Notes: a model not told the origin generated them from the sequence alone. A stretch of DNA of 59,505 bases from JAWXCM01 sp034408745 (GCA_034408745.1 JAWXCM010000286.1:1-59505); one strand, 5' to 3'. Positions 24,503 through 34,388 are shown, numbered from the stretch's first letter. Made by a program: numbers and translations.

Positions 24503-26397
24503 ACCTGATCTGGCTGATTCCCATCTTCCCGCTGTGCGGCGCGATTCTGATGCTGCTGATCGGCAAGCGACTGCCGAAAGCCGCCGTGAACGTGATCTGC
24601 GTCGGCAGCGTGTTCCTCAGCTTCCTGTTGTCTCTGGGCGCAGTAATCGAGGCGCACGGGCAGCCGCATGAAGTCATCCTCTACACCTGGCTTCCCATGT
24701 TGAAGGCCGACATCGGCTATCTGCTGGACCCGCTCAGTTCGGTAATGATCCTGGTGATCACCGGCATCGGGACGCTGATTCATCTCTACTCCACCGGCTA
24801 CATGGCGCACGAAGGAGGCTACTACCGCTTCTTCGGTTACCTCAACCTGTTCGTGTTCTTCATGCTCACGCTGGTGCTCGGCAACAACTATGTGTTGCTG
24901 TTCGTCGGCTGGGAGGGTGTCGGCCTGTGCTCCTACCTGCTCATCGGCTTCTACTTCCACAAAAAGTCAGCCGGCGACGCGGGCAAGAAGGCGTTCATCG
25001 TCAACCGTGTCGGCGACTGGGGCTTCATCATCGGAATGCTGCTGCTGTGGAAACTCTCGGGCAGCGTCCGGTTCACGGAGATCCCGGCAGCCCTGCATCA
25101 CTACCAGGTGGAGACCAGCTTCGGAATTCTCAGCATAGCGGCGCTGTGCATGTTCATCGGCGCGACCGGCAAGTCGGCGCAGTTCCCGCTGTATGTGTGG
25201 CTCCCCGATGCGATGGAAGGCCCCACTCCGGTCTCGGCCCTGATCCACGCAGCCACCATGGTGACCGCCGGCGTGTACATGATCGCCCGGTCCAGCGCGC
25301 TGTTCCATCTCACTCCGATCACGCTGTCGATCATCGCCGGAGTAGGCGCATTCACGGCCATCTTCGCCGCATCCATCGGCCTGGTGCAGAACGACATCAA
25401 GCGAGTGCTGGCCTACTCGACAGTCAGCCAGCTTGGATTCATGTTCATGGCGCTCGGTGTAGGCGCGTACTGGGTCGCCGTCTTCCACCTGTTCACGCAC
25501 GCGTTCTTCAAGGCGTTGCTCTTCCTCGGATCGGGCAGCGTGATCCACGGTATGCACCACGAACAGGACATGCGAAAGATGGGCGGCCTGCGCAAGTACA
25601 TGCCGTACACGCATGCCACCATGCTGATCGGCACGCTGGCCATCGCCGGTATCCCGGGATTCGCCGGGTTCTTCTCGAAAGAAGAGATCCTGACCAACGC
25701 GTTCCTGACATCCAAAGCCGTCTACGCGGTCGGTCTCATCACCGCGCTGATGACCGCCTTCTACATGTGGCGGCTGATGCGCATGACCTTCTACGGCGAG
25801 GAGCGCTTCGACCATCACCATGTGCATCCGCACGAATCGCCGTGGACCATGACGGTCCCGCTGATGCTGCTGGCCGCGGGAAGTGCGCTGGTTGGCTGGG
25901 GCCACCATGCGTTCGAACATTTCCTGGCGCCAGTGTTCCCTGTGCATGAACCACATGCTCTCGATGCAACCACGGGCTACGCGCTGTTGGCCGTGGCGAT
26001 CTCCGCCGGACTGCTGGGCATCTTCCTCGCGACGCGCTTCGAAGTGAAGGGCGCCATCGCGAAGGTGCTGCTGAACAAGTGGTACGTCGATGAAATCTAC
26101 GACTTTCTCTTCGTGAACGGACTCTGCAAAAAGGGCGGCAGCCTGCTCAGTACCTTCGACCGTACGGTGGTCGACGGCGCTGTGAACGGCGCGGCCTCGC
26201 TGACCAGGTCCGAATCGAAAATGCTGATGTGGTGGGACAAGTGGATCATCGACGGCGCAGTGCGCCTGTCGTCAGCCCTCGTCCAGTTCTCCTCCTACCC
26301 GACCCGGTTTGTGCAAACGGGTCAGGTGCAAACGTACGCGCTCTTCGTAGTGGTGGGCGTACTCGTAATGTTCGGAATCTACGTGACACGGTCATGA
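24496..26397 (+). CDS. nuoL: NADH-quinone oxidoreductase subunit L
   Basis: 633 residues, the largest antiporter-like subunit. Conserved features include NYVLLFVGWEGVGLCSYLLIG, FIVNRVGDWGF, LPDAMEGPTPVSALIHAATM with the channel Glu and Lys region, NDIKRVLAYSTVSQLG, and a long C-terminal helical arm ending in membrane-spanning GIYVTRS. A His-rich cytoplasmic or loop stretch (HHHVHPHE) is present. It is coupled to nuoM by ATGA. Confidence 0.95.
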   Translation: MVDLIWLIPIFPLCGAILMLLIGKRLPKAAVNVICVGSVFLSFLLSLGAVIEAHGQPHEVILYTWLPMLKADIGYLLDPLSSVMILVITGIGTLIHLYSTGYMAHEGGYYRFFGYLNLFVFFMLTLVLGNNYVLLFVGWEGVGLCSYLLIGFYFHKKSAGDAGKKAFIVNRVGDWGFIIGMLLLWKLSGSVRFTEIPAALHHYQVETSFGILSIAALCMFIGATGKSAQFPLYVWLPDAMEGPTPVSALIHAATMVTAGVYMIARSSALFHLTPITLSIIAGVGAFTAIFAASIGLVQNDIKRVLAYSTVSQLGFMFMALGVGAYWVAVFHLFTHAFFKALLFLGSGSVIHGMHHEQDMRKMGGLRKYMPYTHATMLIGTLAIAGIPGFAGFFSKEEILTNAFLTSKAVYAVGLITALMTAFYMWRLMRMTFYGEERFDHHHVHPHESPWTMTVPLMLLAAGSALVGWGHHAFEHFLAPVFPVHEPHALDATTGYALLAVAISAGLLGIFLATRFEVKGAIAKVLLNKWYVDEIYDFLFVNGLCKKGGSLLSTFDRTVVDGAVNGAASLTRSESKMLMWWDKWIIDGAVRLSSALVQFSSYPTRFVQTGQVQTYALFVVVGVLVMFGIYVTRS

Positions 26398-27977
26398 GCG
26401 ATCATCTTCTCAGCCTTACACTCTTCACGCCCCTTGTGGGCGCCCTGATTCTTATTGCGATTCCGTCGGCACAGCAGCGCCTAATCAAGCTCTGGGCCAA
26501 CATCGTCGCACTGGCCGGATTCCTGGTTTCAATACCACTGGTCCTGCAATTCGACAAGGGCGCCGACGGGTATCAGTTCGTCGAGAAGGCCTCATGGATC
26601 CCAAGCCTCGGCGTGCAGTACTACCTCGGCATCGACGGCATCTCACTGCTGCTGGTCCTGCTCACGACGATGATCGGCGCAGTCGCTGTACTGTGTTCGT
26701 GGAATGCAGTCGAGCAACGGCTGACGGAATACTACGTCATGCTGCTGGTGTTGCAGGTCGGCATGCTGGGCGTATTTATGTCGCTCGACTTCTTCCTGTT
26801 CTTCGTGTTCTGGGAAGCGGTCCTGGTGCCGATGTACTTCATCATCAGCATCTGGGGAGGCCCACGAAAACTCTACGCGGGCATCAAGTTCTTCCTTTAC
26901 ACTCTGGTCGGATCGATGATGATGCTGCTGGGCGGCATCATCCTGTACTTCCAGCACTACACGCAGTTCGGCTACTACACGTTCGACATCAATCAACTGA
27001 TGAAACTGCAGATGGCGCCAGGGATCGAGCACCTTGTGTTCTGGCTGTTTTTTGTAGGCTTCGCCGTCAAGGTCCCGATGTTCCCGTTCCATACCTGGCT
27101 GCCTGACGCGCACGTCGAGGCACCCACGGCGGGCTCGGTGATCCTGGCCGGCGTGCTGCTGAAGATGGGGACGTACGGGTTCCTCCGCTTCTCGCTGCCG
27201 CTGCTGCCGAACGCCTCGGCCGACCGCACCATCGTGATGATCCTCGCGGTGCTGTCCATCATCGGCATCATCTACGGAGCACTGGTCAGCCTGATGCAGC
27301 AGGACTGGAAGAAGCTGGTCGCCTACTCTTCGGTGAGCCACCTCGGCTTCTGCACGCTCGGCATCTTCGCGCTGAATGACGCCGGGATCGCAGGCAGTGT
27401 GCTGCAGCAGATCAACCACGGTATCTCCACCGGCATGCTCTTCCTCATCGTCGGCGTGGTCTACGAACGGCGTCACACACGTGAGATCAAGGAGTACGGC
27501 GGACTCGCCACCGTGATGCCCATCTACTCGATCGTCTTCGCCATCGCGATGTTCAGCTCCGCTGGCCTTCCGCTGCTCAACGGCTTCATCGGCGAGTTCA
27601 CCATCATCCAGGGCGTGTTCCTCGCCAACATCTGGTGGGCAGTGGCCGCCGGAAGCGGTGTCGTGCTGGGCGCGGCATATCTTCTGTGGCTGTTCCAGCG
27701 CACCATGCTCGGCGAGATCACCAATGAGAAGAACAAGATTCTCAAGGATCTGAGCGTGCGCGAGATGGTGGTGTTTGCACCGCTGATCTTCTGCGCGTTC
27801 TGGATCGGCCTGTACCCGAAGCCGTTCTTTGAGATCCTCGACAAGCCCGTGGCGACCCTGGTGCAGCGCGTCAACCCCGGCGCACATCGGAAGGCCGTCC
27901 ACGAAGCCGCCGCTCCGGTCCACGCACTTCCGGTTCAGGCCGACCAGGCAGCTGCCCATGAGGTAGTCGCGAAATGA
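26394..27977 (+). CDS. nuoM: NADH-quinone oxidoreductase subunit M
   Basis: 527 residues from ATG 26394, four bases inside nuoL; the longer open frame upstream is antifamily and overlaps nuoL. Antiporter-like helices include FLFFVFWEAVLVPMYFIISIW, the LPDAHVEAPTAGSVILAG motif, QQDWKKLVAYSSVSHLGF and NGFIGEFTIIQG. The C-terminus ends in an Ala/His/Val-rich tail of about 40 residues that is not part of the conserved core. It overlaps nuoN by four bases. Confidence 0.95.
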   Translation: MSDHLLSLTLFTPLVGALILIAIPSAQQRLIKLWANIVALAGFLVSIPLVLQFDKGADGYQFVEKASWIPSLGVQYYLGIDGISLLLVLLTTMIGAVAVLCSWNAVEQRLTEYYVMLLVLQVGMLGVFMSLDFFLFFVFWEAVLVPMYFIISIWGGPRKLYAGIKFFLYTLVGSMMMLLGGIILYFQHYTQFGYYTFDINQLMKLQMAPGIEHLVFWLFFVGFAVKVPMFPFHTWLPDAHVEAPTAGSVILAGVLLKMGTYGFLRFSLPLLPNASADRTIVMILAVLSIIGIIYGALVSLMQQDWKKLVAYSSVSHLGFCTLGIFALNDAGIAGSVLQQINHGISTGMLFLIVGVVYERRHTREIKEYGGLATVMPIYSIVFAIAMFSSAGLPLLNGFIGEFTIIQGVFLANIWWAVAAGSGVVLGAAYLLWLFQRTMLGEITNEKNKILKDLSVREMVVFAPLIFCAFWIGLYPKPFFEILDKPVATLVQRVNPGAHRKAVHEAAAPVHALPVQADQAAAHEVVAK

Positions 27978-29488
27978 ACGAGTTCTACACCGCCACAGAC
28001 CACTTCGTGCTCCTTCCGGCGCTGATGTTGGCGCTGTTCGGATGCGCGGTGCTGCTGTTCGAGTTCCTCCTGCCCGGCCGCGTGCAACAGCGCTGGCTGG
28101 TGGCCCTTACCTTTGCCGGGCTCCTGCTCACCGGCCTGGCACTCTTCCGTCAGCAGACGTTCCTGGTTGCCAACAATCTGCGCGAGCTCAGTGCCTTCCA
28201 CGGCTCGCTCGTAATTGACCGCTTCGCTCTGTTCTTCAACTGGATGTTCCTGGCCGCCTCGGCCATCGTGGCCATGATCAGTTGGCGATTCCTTGAAGAC
28301 GACAAACAAAAGCTGGGCGAATACTACGGCCTGATGCTCCTCGCCAACTGCGGCATGTTCTTCCTCGCCGCGGGTACGGACCTGATCACCATCATCGTCG
28401 GCCTGGAGCTGATGGCCCTCTGCTTCTACATCCTCGTCGGGTTCCTGCGCTCCGACAAGCGGTCCAACGAAGCGGCGATGAAGTACCTGCTGCTGGGATC
28501 CTTCTCCACAGGCTTCCTGCTCTACGGCTTCTCCCTGCTCTACGGCCTGTCCGGCTCGACGAAGCTGAATGAGATCTCAGCAGCCGTCACTGCCCTTGGA
28601 CCGGGCAACCCGATCGTGTTCATGGCGATCGTGGCGTGCGCAGTGGGACTGCTCTTCAAGATCTCCGCGGCCCCATTCCACATGTGGGCGCCCGACGCTT
28701 ATGAAGGCGCGCCGACACCGGTTACCGCCTACCTCGCCGTCGCCTCCAAGGCGGCATCCTTCGCGTTGCTGACGCGCATCTTCCTCGGCCCGCTGAGTTC
28801 CGCACGTCCAACGTGGGAGCCGCTGCTGATGGTGATCGCAATCCTCACGCTGACCATCGGCAACCTGGCGGCGCTCTCTCAGGAAAACGTGAAGCGCATG
28901 CTGGCCTATAGCTCCATCTCACACGCCGGCTACATCCTGCTCGGACTGGTGGCGGGCAACGACACCGGCATGCAGGGCATCGCGGTCTACATCCTGGTAT
29001 ACGCGTTCATGACGCTGGGAGCATTCCTGGTAGTCGCGGCCATGCATCGCGAGGGCGTCCCGGGCGACACCATAGCCGACCTCCGCGGCCTCATCCGCCG
29101 CAAGCCAGGCTACGCCGTCTGGATGCTGATCTTCATGATGTCGCTGGCCGGACTGCCGCCCACCGCGGGCTTCCTGGGCAAGTACTTCATCTTCGTCTCT
29201 TTGATTGAGACGGGACACACTGTGGCGGCAGCCATCGCGGCCCTGTTCTCGGTAGTCGCGCTTTACTACTACTTCCGCATCGTCAAATCGATGTTCCAGG
29301 GAGATGAGGTGGAGGCCGACGATCCGGCCCCGGTCCGCAGCCTCAGCTTCACAACTGCGTTGGCCATCACCGGAGTGCTCACCGTCGTCATCGGCATCTA
29401 CCCCGAGCCGTTCCTGCGCTTTGCCCACATCCTCCCACCCACGGCCTCGGCCAACGCCAGCGTGGTAACGCAACCGGAGGCCAGATAA
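27974..29488 (+). CDS. nuoN: NADH-quinone oxidoreductase subunit N
   Basis: 504 residues. Typical NuoN features are GLELMALCFYILVGFLR, KYLLLGSFSTGFLLYG, KISAAPFHMWAPDAYEGAPT, and QENVKRMLAYSSISHAGYIL. The third antiporter-like subunit of the membrane arm. Its TAA is directly followed by the nuoH ATG. Confidence 0.95.
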   Translation: MNEFYTATDHFVLLPALMLALFGCAVLLFEFLLPGRVQQRWLVALTFAGLLLTGLALFRQQTFLVANNLRELSAFHGSLVIDRFALFFNWMFLAASAIVAMISWRFLEDDKQKLGEYYGLMLLANCGMFFLAAGTDLITIIVGLELMALCFYILVGFLRSDKRSNEAAMKYLLLGSFSTGFLLYGFSLLYGLSGSTKLNEISAAVTALGPGNPIVFMAIVACAVGLLFKISAAPFHMWAPDAYEGAPTPVTAYLAVASKAASFALLTRIFLGPLSSARPTWEPLLMVIAILTLTIGNLAALSQENVKRMLAYSSISHAGYILLGLVAGNDTGMQGIAVYILVYAFMTLGAFLVVAAMHREGVPGDTIADLRGLIRRKPGYAVWMLIFMMSLAGLPPTAGFLGKYFIFVSLIETGHTVAAAIAALFSVVALYYYFRIVKSMFQGDEVEADDPAPVRSLSFTTALAITGVLTVVIGIYPEPFLRFAHILPPTASANASVVTQPEAR

Positions 29489-30658
29489 ATGGAACTGTTG
29501 ATTCAAAACCCGCTCTTCCTGCCGCTGGCGATGATCCTGGTGATCGTCGGCGTCTTCCCGCTGGTGGTCGGCTACATCGTGCTGCTGGAACGTAAGGTGC
29601 TCGCCGACATGCAGGTGCGCCTCGGCCCCATGCGCGTCGGCCCGTTCGGCTTTCTCCAGCCCATCGCGGACGCCCTTAAGCTGCTGCTCAAAGAGGATAT
29701 CGTCCCGGCCGCCGCCGACAAGTGGATCTTCCTCGCGGCTCCGATGATCTCGCTCTTCACCGCCTTCACGGCATTCTCCGTGCTGCCCTTCAGCCAGTAC
29801 CTGGTGATCACCGACGTCAACGTCGGCATCCTGGTCGTCTCGGCCATGGGCTCGGTCGGCATCCTCGGGATCATCCTCGGTGGATGGTCGTCGAACAGCC
29901 ACTACCCGCTGCTCGGAGCACTCCGAGCCGCCGCCCAGCTGGTCAGTTACGAAGTGGCGCTGTCGCTGTCCCTGCTCGCCGGAGTGATGGTGGCGGGGTC
30001 GCTGAGCATGATCGAGATCGTCAAGGCGCAGCAGGCCCGGCAGATCTGGTTCGTCTTCTCCAACTGGGGCCTGATGATCGTGCCCTTCGGCATCTACTTC
30101 ATCGCCTCCGTAGCCGAAACCAACCGAGCCCCGTTCGATCTCCCCGAAGCAGAATCGGAACTCGTCGCCGGCTTTCACACCGAGTACAGCGGCTTCCGCT
30201 GGGCACTCTACATGCTGGCCGAGTACGCCAACATCTTCGTGGTGTCGTCCGTTGCCGTAACACTGTTCTGGGGCGGCTGGCTGCGACCCTTCCCGAGCAT
30301 CGGCTTTCTGGACCCAATGAACTTCGTCGTGCCGTTCCTGCTGTTCGCCGGATCGGGCGCCGGGTGCTTCTACCTGCTCCGTACCCTGCTCGACCGCAGT
30401 CAGCGCACCGGGCTGATGGCAATCGGCGTGGGCCTCATCCTGCTCGGCACCATCTTCCTGATCCCGGCCGTCAATGCCGCGGCAATCGGACCCTTCTGGT
30501 TCTTCCTGAAGGTGTTCACGATTATCTACATACTGATCTGGTTCCGAGGCACGTTCCCGCGCCTGCGCTATGACCAGTTGATGAATGTCGGCTGGAAGGT
30601 TTTGATACCGCTGGCGATGGCATCGATCCTGGTGAACGCCATCGTTGGCATGCTCTAA
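29489..30658 (+). CDS. nuoH: NADH-quinone oxidoreductase subunit H
   Basis: 389 residues, rather long for NuoH (often 320-350). Key features are VLLERKVLADMQVRLGPMRV and GPFGFLQPIADALKLLLKED, which line the quinone entry, then AETNRAPFDLPEAESELVAG and EYSGFRWALYMLAEY, and WFRGTFPRLRYDQLM near the end. NuoH links the peripheral arm to the membrane arm. It is usually encoded between nuoG and nuoI; here it is last in the operon, starting at the base after the nuoN stop. Confidence 0.95.
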   Translation: MELLIQNPLFLPLAMILVIVGVFPLVVGYIVLLERKVLADMQVRLGPMRVGPFGFLQPIADALKLLLKEDIVPAAADKWIFLAAPMISLFTAFTAFSVLPFSQYLVITDVNVGILVVSAMGSVGILGIILGGWSSNSHYPLLGALRAAAQLVSYEVALSLSLLAGVMVAGSLSMIEIVKAQQARQIWFVFSNWGLMIVPFGIYFIASVAETNRAPFDLPEAESELVAGFHTEYSGFRWALYMLAEYANIFVVSSVAVTLFWGGWLRPFPSIGFLDPMNFVVPFLLFAGSGAGCFYLLRTLLDRSQRTGLMAIGVGLILLGTIFLIPAVNAAAIGPFWFFLKVFTIIYILIWFRGTFPRLRYDQLMNVGWKVLIPLAMASILVNAIVGML

Positions 30659-30744
30659 AACTCGAGGGGCTTCTGCTTAAAATTTTTCTGTCGGCGGCGG
30701 TACCTTTCGGAACCGCCCTCGTCAGAACAACCAACAGCACGTAG

Positions 30745-30794
30745 CCCCGTGGCCGGATCAACCCTTTCCCCAACAAGCTAAATCCGGCCCGGGG
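30745..30794. terminator. strong hairpin between convergent nuoH and the ABC exporter
   Basis: CCCCG, a bulged T, then GGCCGGAT pair with ATCCGGCC and CGGGG around a 23-base loop. It lies 87 bases after nuoH and 88 bases after the convergent ABC gene's stop (30882). No long T run follows on either side, so it is a likely but unproven terminator or transcript-stabilising stem. The 223-base gap holds no gene I can support. Confidence 0.4.
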
Positions 30795-30881
30795 AATTAT
30801 TGTCTCAATCGTAACCGAAATCGGTTTCGTCTGCCACTGCGTCTTTTTATGTCCCCGATAAGCTGAACACCGGAGCCATCG

Positions 30882-32627
30882 CTAAATCGCCTGTAACTCT
30901 TCTTCCAGCAACTGCTTCTGGTAGAGGTCGGCGTAATAGCCTCCCTGCCCGATTAGTTCGGCGTGAGTGCCCTGCTCGGCGACCCGTCCTGCCTCGATTA
31001 CGAAGATCCGGTCCGCACTGCGTACCGTCGACACCCGGTGCGAGATCAGGATGGTGGTCCGCCGCGCCATCGTGTCCTGCAGAGCGCTAAGGATTCGTTC
31101 TTCGGTCAAGGTGTCGACGCTGGACAGGGCGTCGTCGAGAATCAGCACGGGCGGGTCCCGCAGGATGGCCCGGGCAATCGCAGTGCGCTGCTTCTGCCCT
31201 CCCGACAGCGTGATACCCCGCTCGCCGACCATTGTCTTGTAACCCTCGGGGAACGCCTCCACATCAGGCGCCAGTCCCGCGATTTCGGCAGCCTGCCGGA
31301 TCTCCGCCTCGCTCGCCCCGGGTGCGCCGAACGCGATGTTCCCGGCGAGCGTGTCGCTGAACAGGAACGTCTCCTGCGGAACGAAGCCAATTTGCCGGCG
31401 CAGGTCGCGCGGATCATAGCGGCGTACGTCCACCCCATCCACCAACACGGTCCCCAACGTGGTATCGAGGAGGCGCGGTATCAAATGCATGAGAGTGCTC
31501 TTGCCACTCCCGGTGTGCCCGACTATGGCCACAGTGCTGCCGCCCTCAATCCGGAGCGACACATTGTCGAGCCCCTTCCGCCCGTTTCCGAAGTCTACCG
31601 TCACGCCCCGGAACTCGATGTCGCCACGCGCCCGCTCGGGAAACGGCACCGGATTCGCCGGAGCCGCGATGCTCGCCTGCTGCATCAGCAGTTCGTCGAT
31701 ACGGCTCATTGAGGCGGTTCCGCGCTGCGTCAGGTTAATGACCCACCCCAGTGCAATCATTGGCCAGACCAGCATCCCCATGTAGCTCTGGAACATGACA
31801 AACGAGCCGATGGAAATGCTCCCCGACAACACACGGCTGCCACCCGCCCACAACACGCACAGGAACCCGATGCCGACCAGCGCCTGCAGCGTCGGCATGA
31901 ACATCCCCTGCGCCCTTGCCAGCCGCACATTCTCGTGGATGAAGTCGCGATTCAGACTCTCAAACCGAGCCAGTTCGTGCTGCTCCTGCGTATAAGCACG
32001 AATGACTCGAACGCCCGCCAGGTTCTCCTGCACGCGGCTGCTGATATCGGAGAACATCGCCTGAATGCGTTCGAAACGGTCATGGATGATTCGCCCAAAC
32101 GTCATGACGACAAAACTGATAACTGGAGTCGGCGCCAGCGCGATCAGAGCCAGCGGCCAGTCCACCCACAACATCACGGCCACCGCCAGCAGCATGGTCA
32201 GCGACGTCTCCGTCCAGTACATCAGCCCGGGCCCCAGCATCATTCGAACGGCATTCAGATCGTTCGTCGCACGGGCCATGATGTCGCCGGTGCGGTACTT
32301 CGAGTAGAAATCGCCCGAAAGGCCCACCAGCGTGCTGAACAATTCGTTCCGCAGATCGAACTCGATATCGCGCGAGATACCGATCAGGATCACGCGCATG
32401 TGGTACTGGAAAACGCCCTTCAAAGCGGATAAGAGGACCAGTCCGCCGGCAAACATCAGGAGACGGCGCAGGGCGAAATCACGGGAGAGGGAATCGACGG
32501 CAAGGCCGATCAGCAGAGGCTGGCCGGCAGCGAACACGTCCTTAAGAATCAGCGATCCCATTCCGAGGAACAGTCCGCGACGGTACCGGCTGTAGTAGGG
32601 AATGAGACGGCTGATGGTTTGCCGCAT
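30882..32627 (-). CDS. ABC exporter, fused permease and ATPase (MsbA/MDR-like)
   Basis: 581 residues from ATG 32627. The N-terminal six-helix transmembrane domain (about 1-320) is followed by an ATPase with Walker A GHTGSGKST, Q-loop FVPQETFLF, signature LSGGQKQRTAIARAIL, Walker B VLILDDALSSVD and the ISHRVST switch His. It forms homo- or heterodimeric exporters for lipids, drugs or peptides. Being in an operon with lpxC and a phospholipid enzyme hints at lipid or LPS traffic, but no substrate is fixed. The ATG overlaps the stop of the YdcF gene (TGATG). Confidence 0.9.
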   Translation of the reverse strand: MRQTISRLIPYYSRYRRGLFLGMGSLILKDVFAAGQPLLIGLAVDSLSRDFALRRLLMFAGGLVLLSALKGVFQYHMRVILIGISRDIEFDLRNELFSTLVGLSGDFYSKYRTGDIMARATNDLNAVRMMLGPGLMYWTETSLTMLLAVAVMLWVDWPLALIALAPTPVISFVVMTFGRIIHDRFERIQAMFSDISSRVQENLAGVRVIRAYTQEQHELARFESLNRDFIHENVRLARAQGMFMPTLQALVGIGFLCVLWAGGSRVLSGSISIGSFVMFQSYMGMLVWPMIALGWVINLTQRGTASMSRIDELLMQQASIAAPANPVPFPERARGDIEFRGVTVDFGNGRKGLDNVSLRIEGGSTVAIVGHTGSGKSTLMHLIPRLLDTTLGTVLVDGVDVRRYDPRDLRRQIGFVPQETFLFSDTLAGNIAFGAPGASEAEIRQAAEIAGLAPDVEAFPEGYKTMVGERGITLSGGQKQRTAIARAILRDPPVLILDDALSSVDTLTEERILSALQDTMARRTTILISHRVSTVRSADRIFVIEAGRVAEQGTHAELIGQGGYYADLYQKQLLEEELQAI

Positions 32628-33232
32628 CACAGGCCAACCACCATCGAGACCGTCTTGGACCACTCGTAGAATGCGGTCTTCTGTCCTTCACGCGACTGCC
32701 ACCACCGGTCGGGGTCAAACAGTCGGTCGGGGGCGGCGAACATCCTGACTTCCACGGCATTGCCGAGTCGACGGCGGAAGATTCGGCCAGCGCGGGCCGT
32801 ATGGTAGTTGCTGGTGACAATCAGCAGCCGGGTGATATTCCGTGCCCGCAGCTCCCGCTCAAACTCCGACGCCTCTTCTTCAGTCGAAAAAGCCTGGATC
32901 GCGACCGGCTCCAGCAGCGACTGCGGGCATCCGTGCTTCACCGCGAACTCAACAGCCAAATTGGCTTCGTTTCGTCCGTAGATATCCGTCGGACCGCTGA
33001 CCAGCACGCGCGGTGCGAGGCCCGCCGTCGCCAGTTCGCAAGCCTTCATGACGCGTTCGCCTTTCTGGTCGCCGGCGAGGACAAGAATCGCCTGAGCATG
33101 CTGCGGAGGATCGGACTGGATAAGCAAACGCGCCGACGCGGCCAGCCACCACGGCGCTGTCAGCAGGCACAGACCCGCGAGCACCAGAAGTAGCAGGACA
33201 ACAGCCAGGAAAGCCGGACGGCGGAATCGCAA
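32627..33232 (-). CDS. YdcF/SanA-like DUF218 membrane protein
   Basis: 201 residues. One N-terminal membrane helix (AVVLLLLVLAGLCLLTAPWWLA) precedes a DUF218 domain with AILVLAGDQKGERVMKACEL, LVSGPTDIYGRNEA and LIVTSNYHTARAGRIF. Members are anchored in the inner membrane with the domain outside; some relatives affect vancomycin sensitivity or envelope assembly. It is the fourth gene of the lpxC unit; three bases separate it from the PH-domain gene. Confidence 0.82.
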   Translation of the reverse strand: MRFRRPAFLAVVLLLLVLAGLCLLTAPWWLAASARLLIQSDPPQHAQAILVLAGDQKGERVMKACELATAGLAPRVLVSGPTDIYGRNEANLAVEFAVKHGCPQSLLEPVAIQAFSTEEEASEFERELRARNITRLLIVTSNYHTARAGRIFRRRLGNAVEVRMFAAPDRLFDPDRWWQSREGQKTAFYEWSKTVSMVVGL

Positions 33233-33235
33233 TGA

Positions 33236-33790
33236 TTACTTCTCGTCTGAGCTCTTGTCCAGGTGCCCGACTGTCTTCAGGCGCTGAAACAGACGCTCGA
33301 CTTCGGCTTCATCTTCAGGACGCAGGAGCCGGTAGCGGGGCGCTGGCAGGCTGCGACGCTCCTGGGATGGCAGGGCTTCGCCCCAAAACTGTTTGTAGGG
33401 AATCCCGTCGATCAGGGCATTCCGGGCACAACGGCGCAGATGACGCAGAAGGCTTTTGCCGGAATCGATGTCACCAGGGTAAACCAGAGTCACACGCCGC
33501 TCACCTGTGAGGGTAAGCTGAACCACAAGTGGTGAGATCCAGGAGGTACGGTCGAGGCGTCGAATCTCGTTCCACTGGATGACGCGCTTGCCCAGCGCCA
33601 GATGATGTTCGTAGACGTCCACCGAGGGCTGAATGGCAAGTAGCAGCAGAATCATAGCGCTACCGGCGAAAAGCACGGATGCGATCCACGCCGGCGACCA
33701 CTGCATGGCAACCCACCCGGAGAACGCAGCCAGGATCACAGCGGCAAGACCAGCCGTGAGGTAGTGGCGAGAGGGTGGGAAATTCGTCAT
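33236..33790 (-). CDS. membrane protein with PH-like domain
   Basis: 184 residues from ATG 33790; an upstream extension would overlap the previous gene. Two membrane helices (LTAGLAAVILAAFSGWVA and WIASVLFAGSAMILLLLA) come first, then a bacterial PH-like beta-domain around VDVYEHHLALGKRVIQW, RRLDRTSWISPLVVQLTL and RRVTLVYPGD, then a basic C-terminal stretch. Function unknown; envelope-associated by topology and by its neighbours, a phosphatidyltransferase and a DUF218 protein. Confidence 0.6.
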   Translation of the reverse strand: MTNFPPSRHYLTAGLAAVILAAFSGWVAMQWSPAWIASVLFAGSAMILLLLAIQPSVDVYEHHLALGKRVIQWNEIRRLDRTSWISPLVVQLTLTGERRVTLVYPGDIDSGKSLLRHLRRCARNALIDGIPYKQFWGEALPSQERRSLPAPRYRLLRPEDEAEVERLFQRLKTVGHLDKSSDEK

Positions 33791-33831
33791 GACTGCCCTA
33801 AGTCTTAGACTAGCGCCAGCGCAGGCGGGCG

Positions 33832-34380
33832 TCAAACCTTCTGACGAGCACTTCTGAGAAGAACAAGTGCCCGCCACACGTAGTGTACTCCGCTCCAGCC
33901 CGTCGCCAGGAAAATCACCACAAGAGCAGGCAAAACAAGGCCTCCCGCCCCTGCCACGGAGCTACAGGAAGCGAGCAAAATGAGGGCCCCCGCGATCTGC
34001 ACAACAGTGCATATCTTGCCCCAGATTGTCGGCGGAAAGTCACGGATAGATGTGATCAGCAGCCCGGTACCCACCATCGCCAGTATCAGCGCGTCCCGTC
34101 CAACCACCAGCCAGACCAGAGGCCAGGGCGCCAGTCCCCCATATCCGAAGCTGAGGTACAGACCTGTGAGGAGGAATTTATCGGCGACAGGATCCAGCCA
34201 GGCGCCCGTCCGTGAAGTCGACTTGAGGAGTCGAGCCACATACCCGTCAGCCGCATCCGTGAAGCCCGCGAACATCGCAAACGGCAGAGCGACCCCGCAA
34301 TGCCCGTCGAGCACGTCTCTAACGATGAAAGGTGTCAGCAGGATTCGAACAATGGTCAGCAGATTGGGCAGCCACGCCAT
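33832..34380 (-). CDS. pgsA: CDP-alcohol phosphatidyltransferase (PgsA-like)
   Basis: 182 residues, several membrane helices. The signature DGX2ARX8GX3DX3D is present as DGYVARLLKSTSRTGAWLDP with the last Asp in VADK. It transfers a phosphatidyl group from CDP-diacylglycerol to an alcohol, most simply glycerol-3-phosphate for phosphatidylglycerol. The N-terminus LPNLLTIVRILLTPFIV is typical of PgsA. It starts eight bases after lpxC ends, so co-transcription is expected. The exact acceptor is an inference. Confidence 0.82.
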   Translation of the reverse strand: MAWLPNLLTIVRILLTPFIVRDVLDGHCGVALPFAMFAGFTDAADGYVARLLKSTSRTGAWLDPVADKFLLTGLYLSFGYGGLAPWPLVWLVVGRDALILAMVGTGLLITSIRDFPPTIWGKICTVVQIAGALILLASCSSVAGAGGLVLPALVVIFLATGWSGVHYVWRALVLLRSARQKV

Positions 34381-34388
34381 GGCTGCCG

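Noticed and set aside
26643..27959. 438-codon open frame on the minus strand
   Set aside because: Antisense to nuoM, dominated by Asp, His and Gln; artefact of GC-rich codon use.
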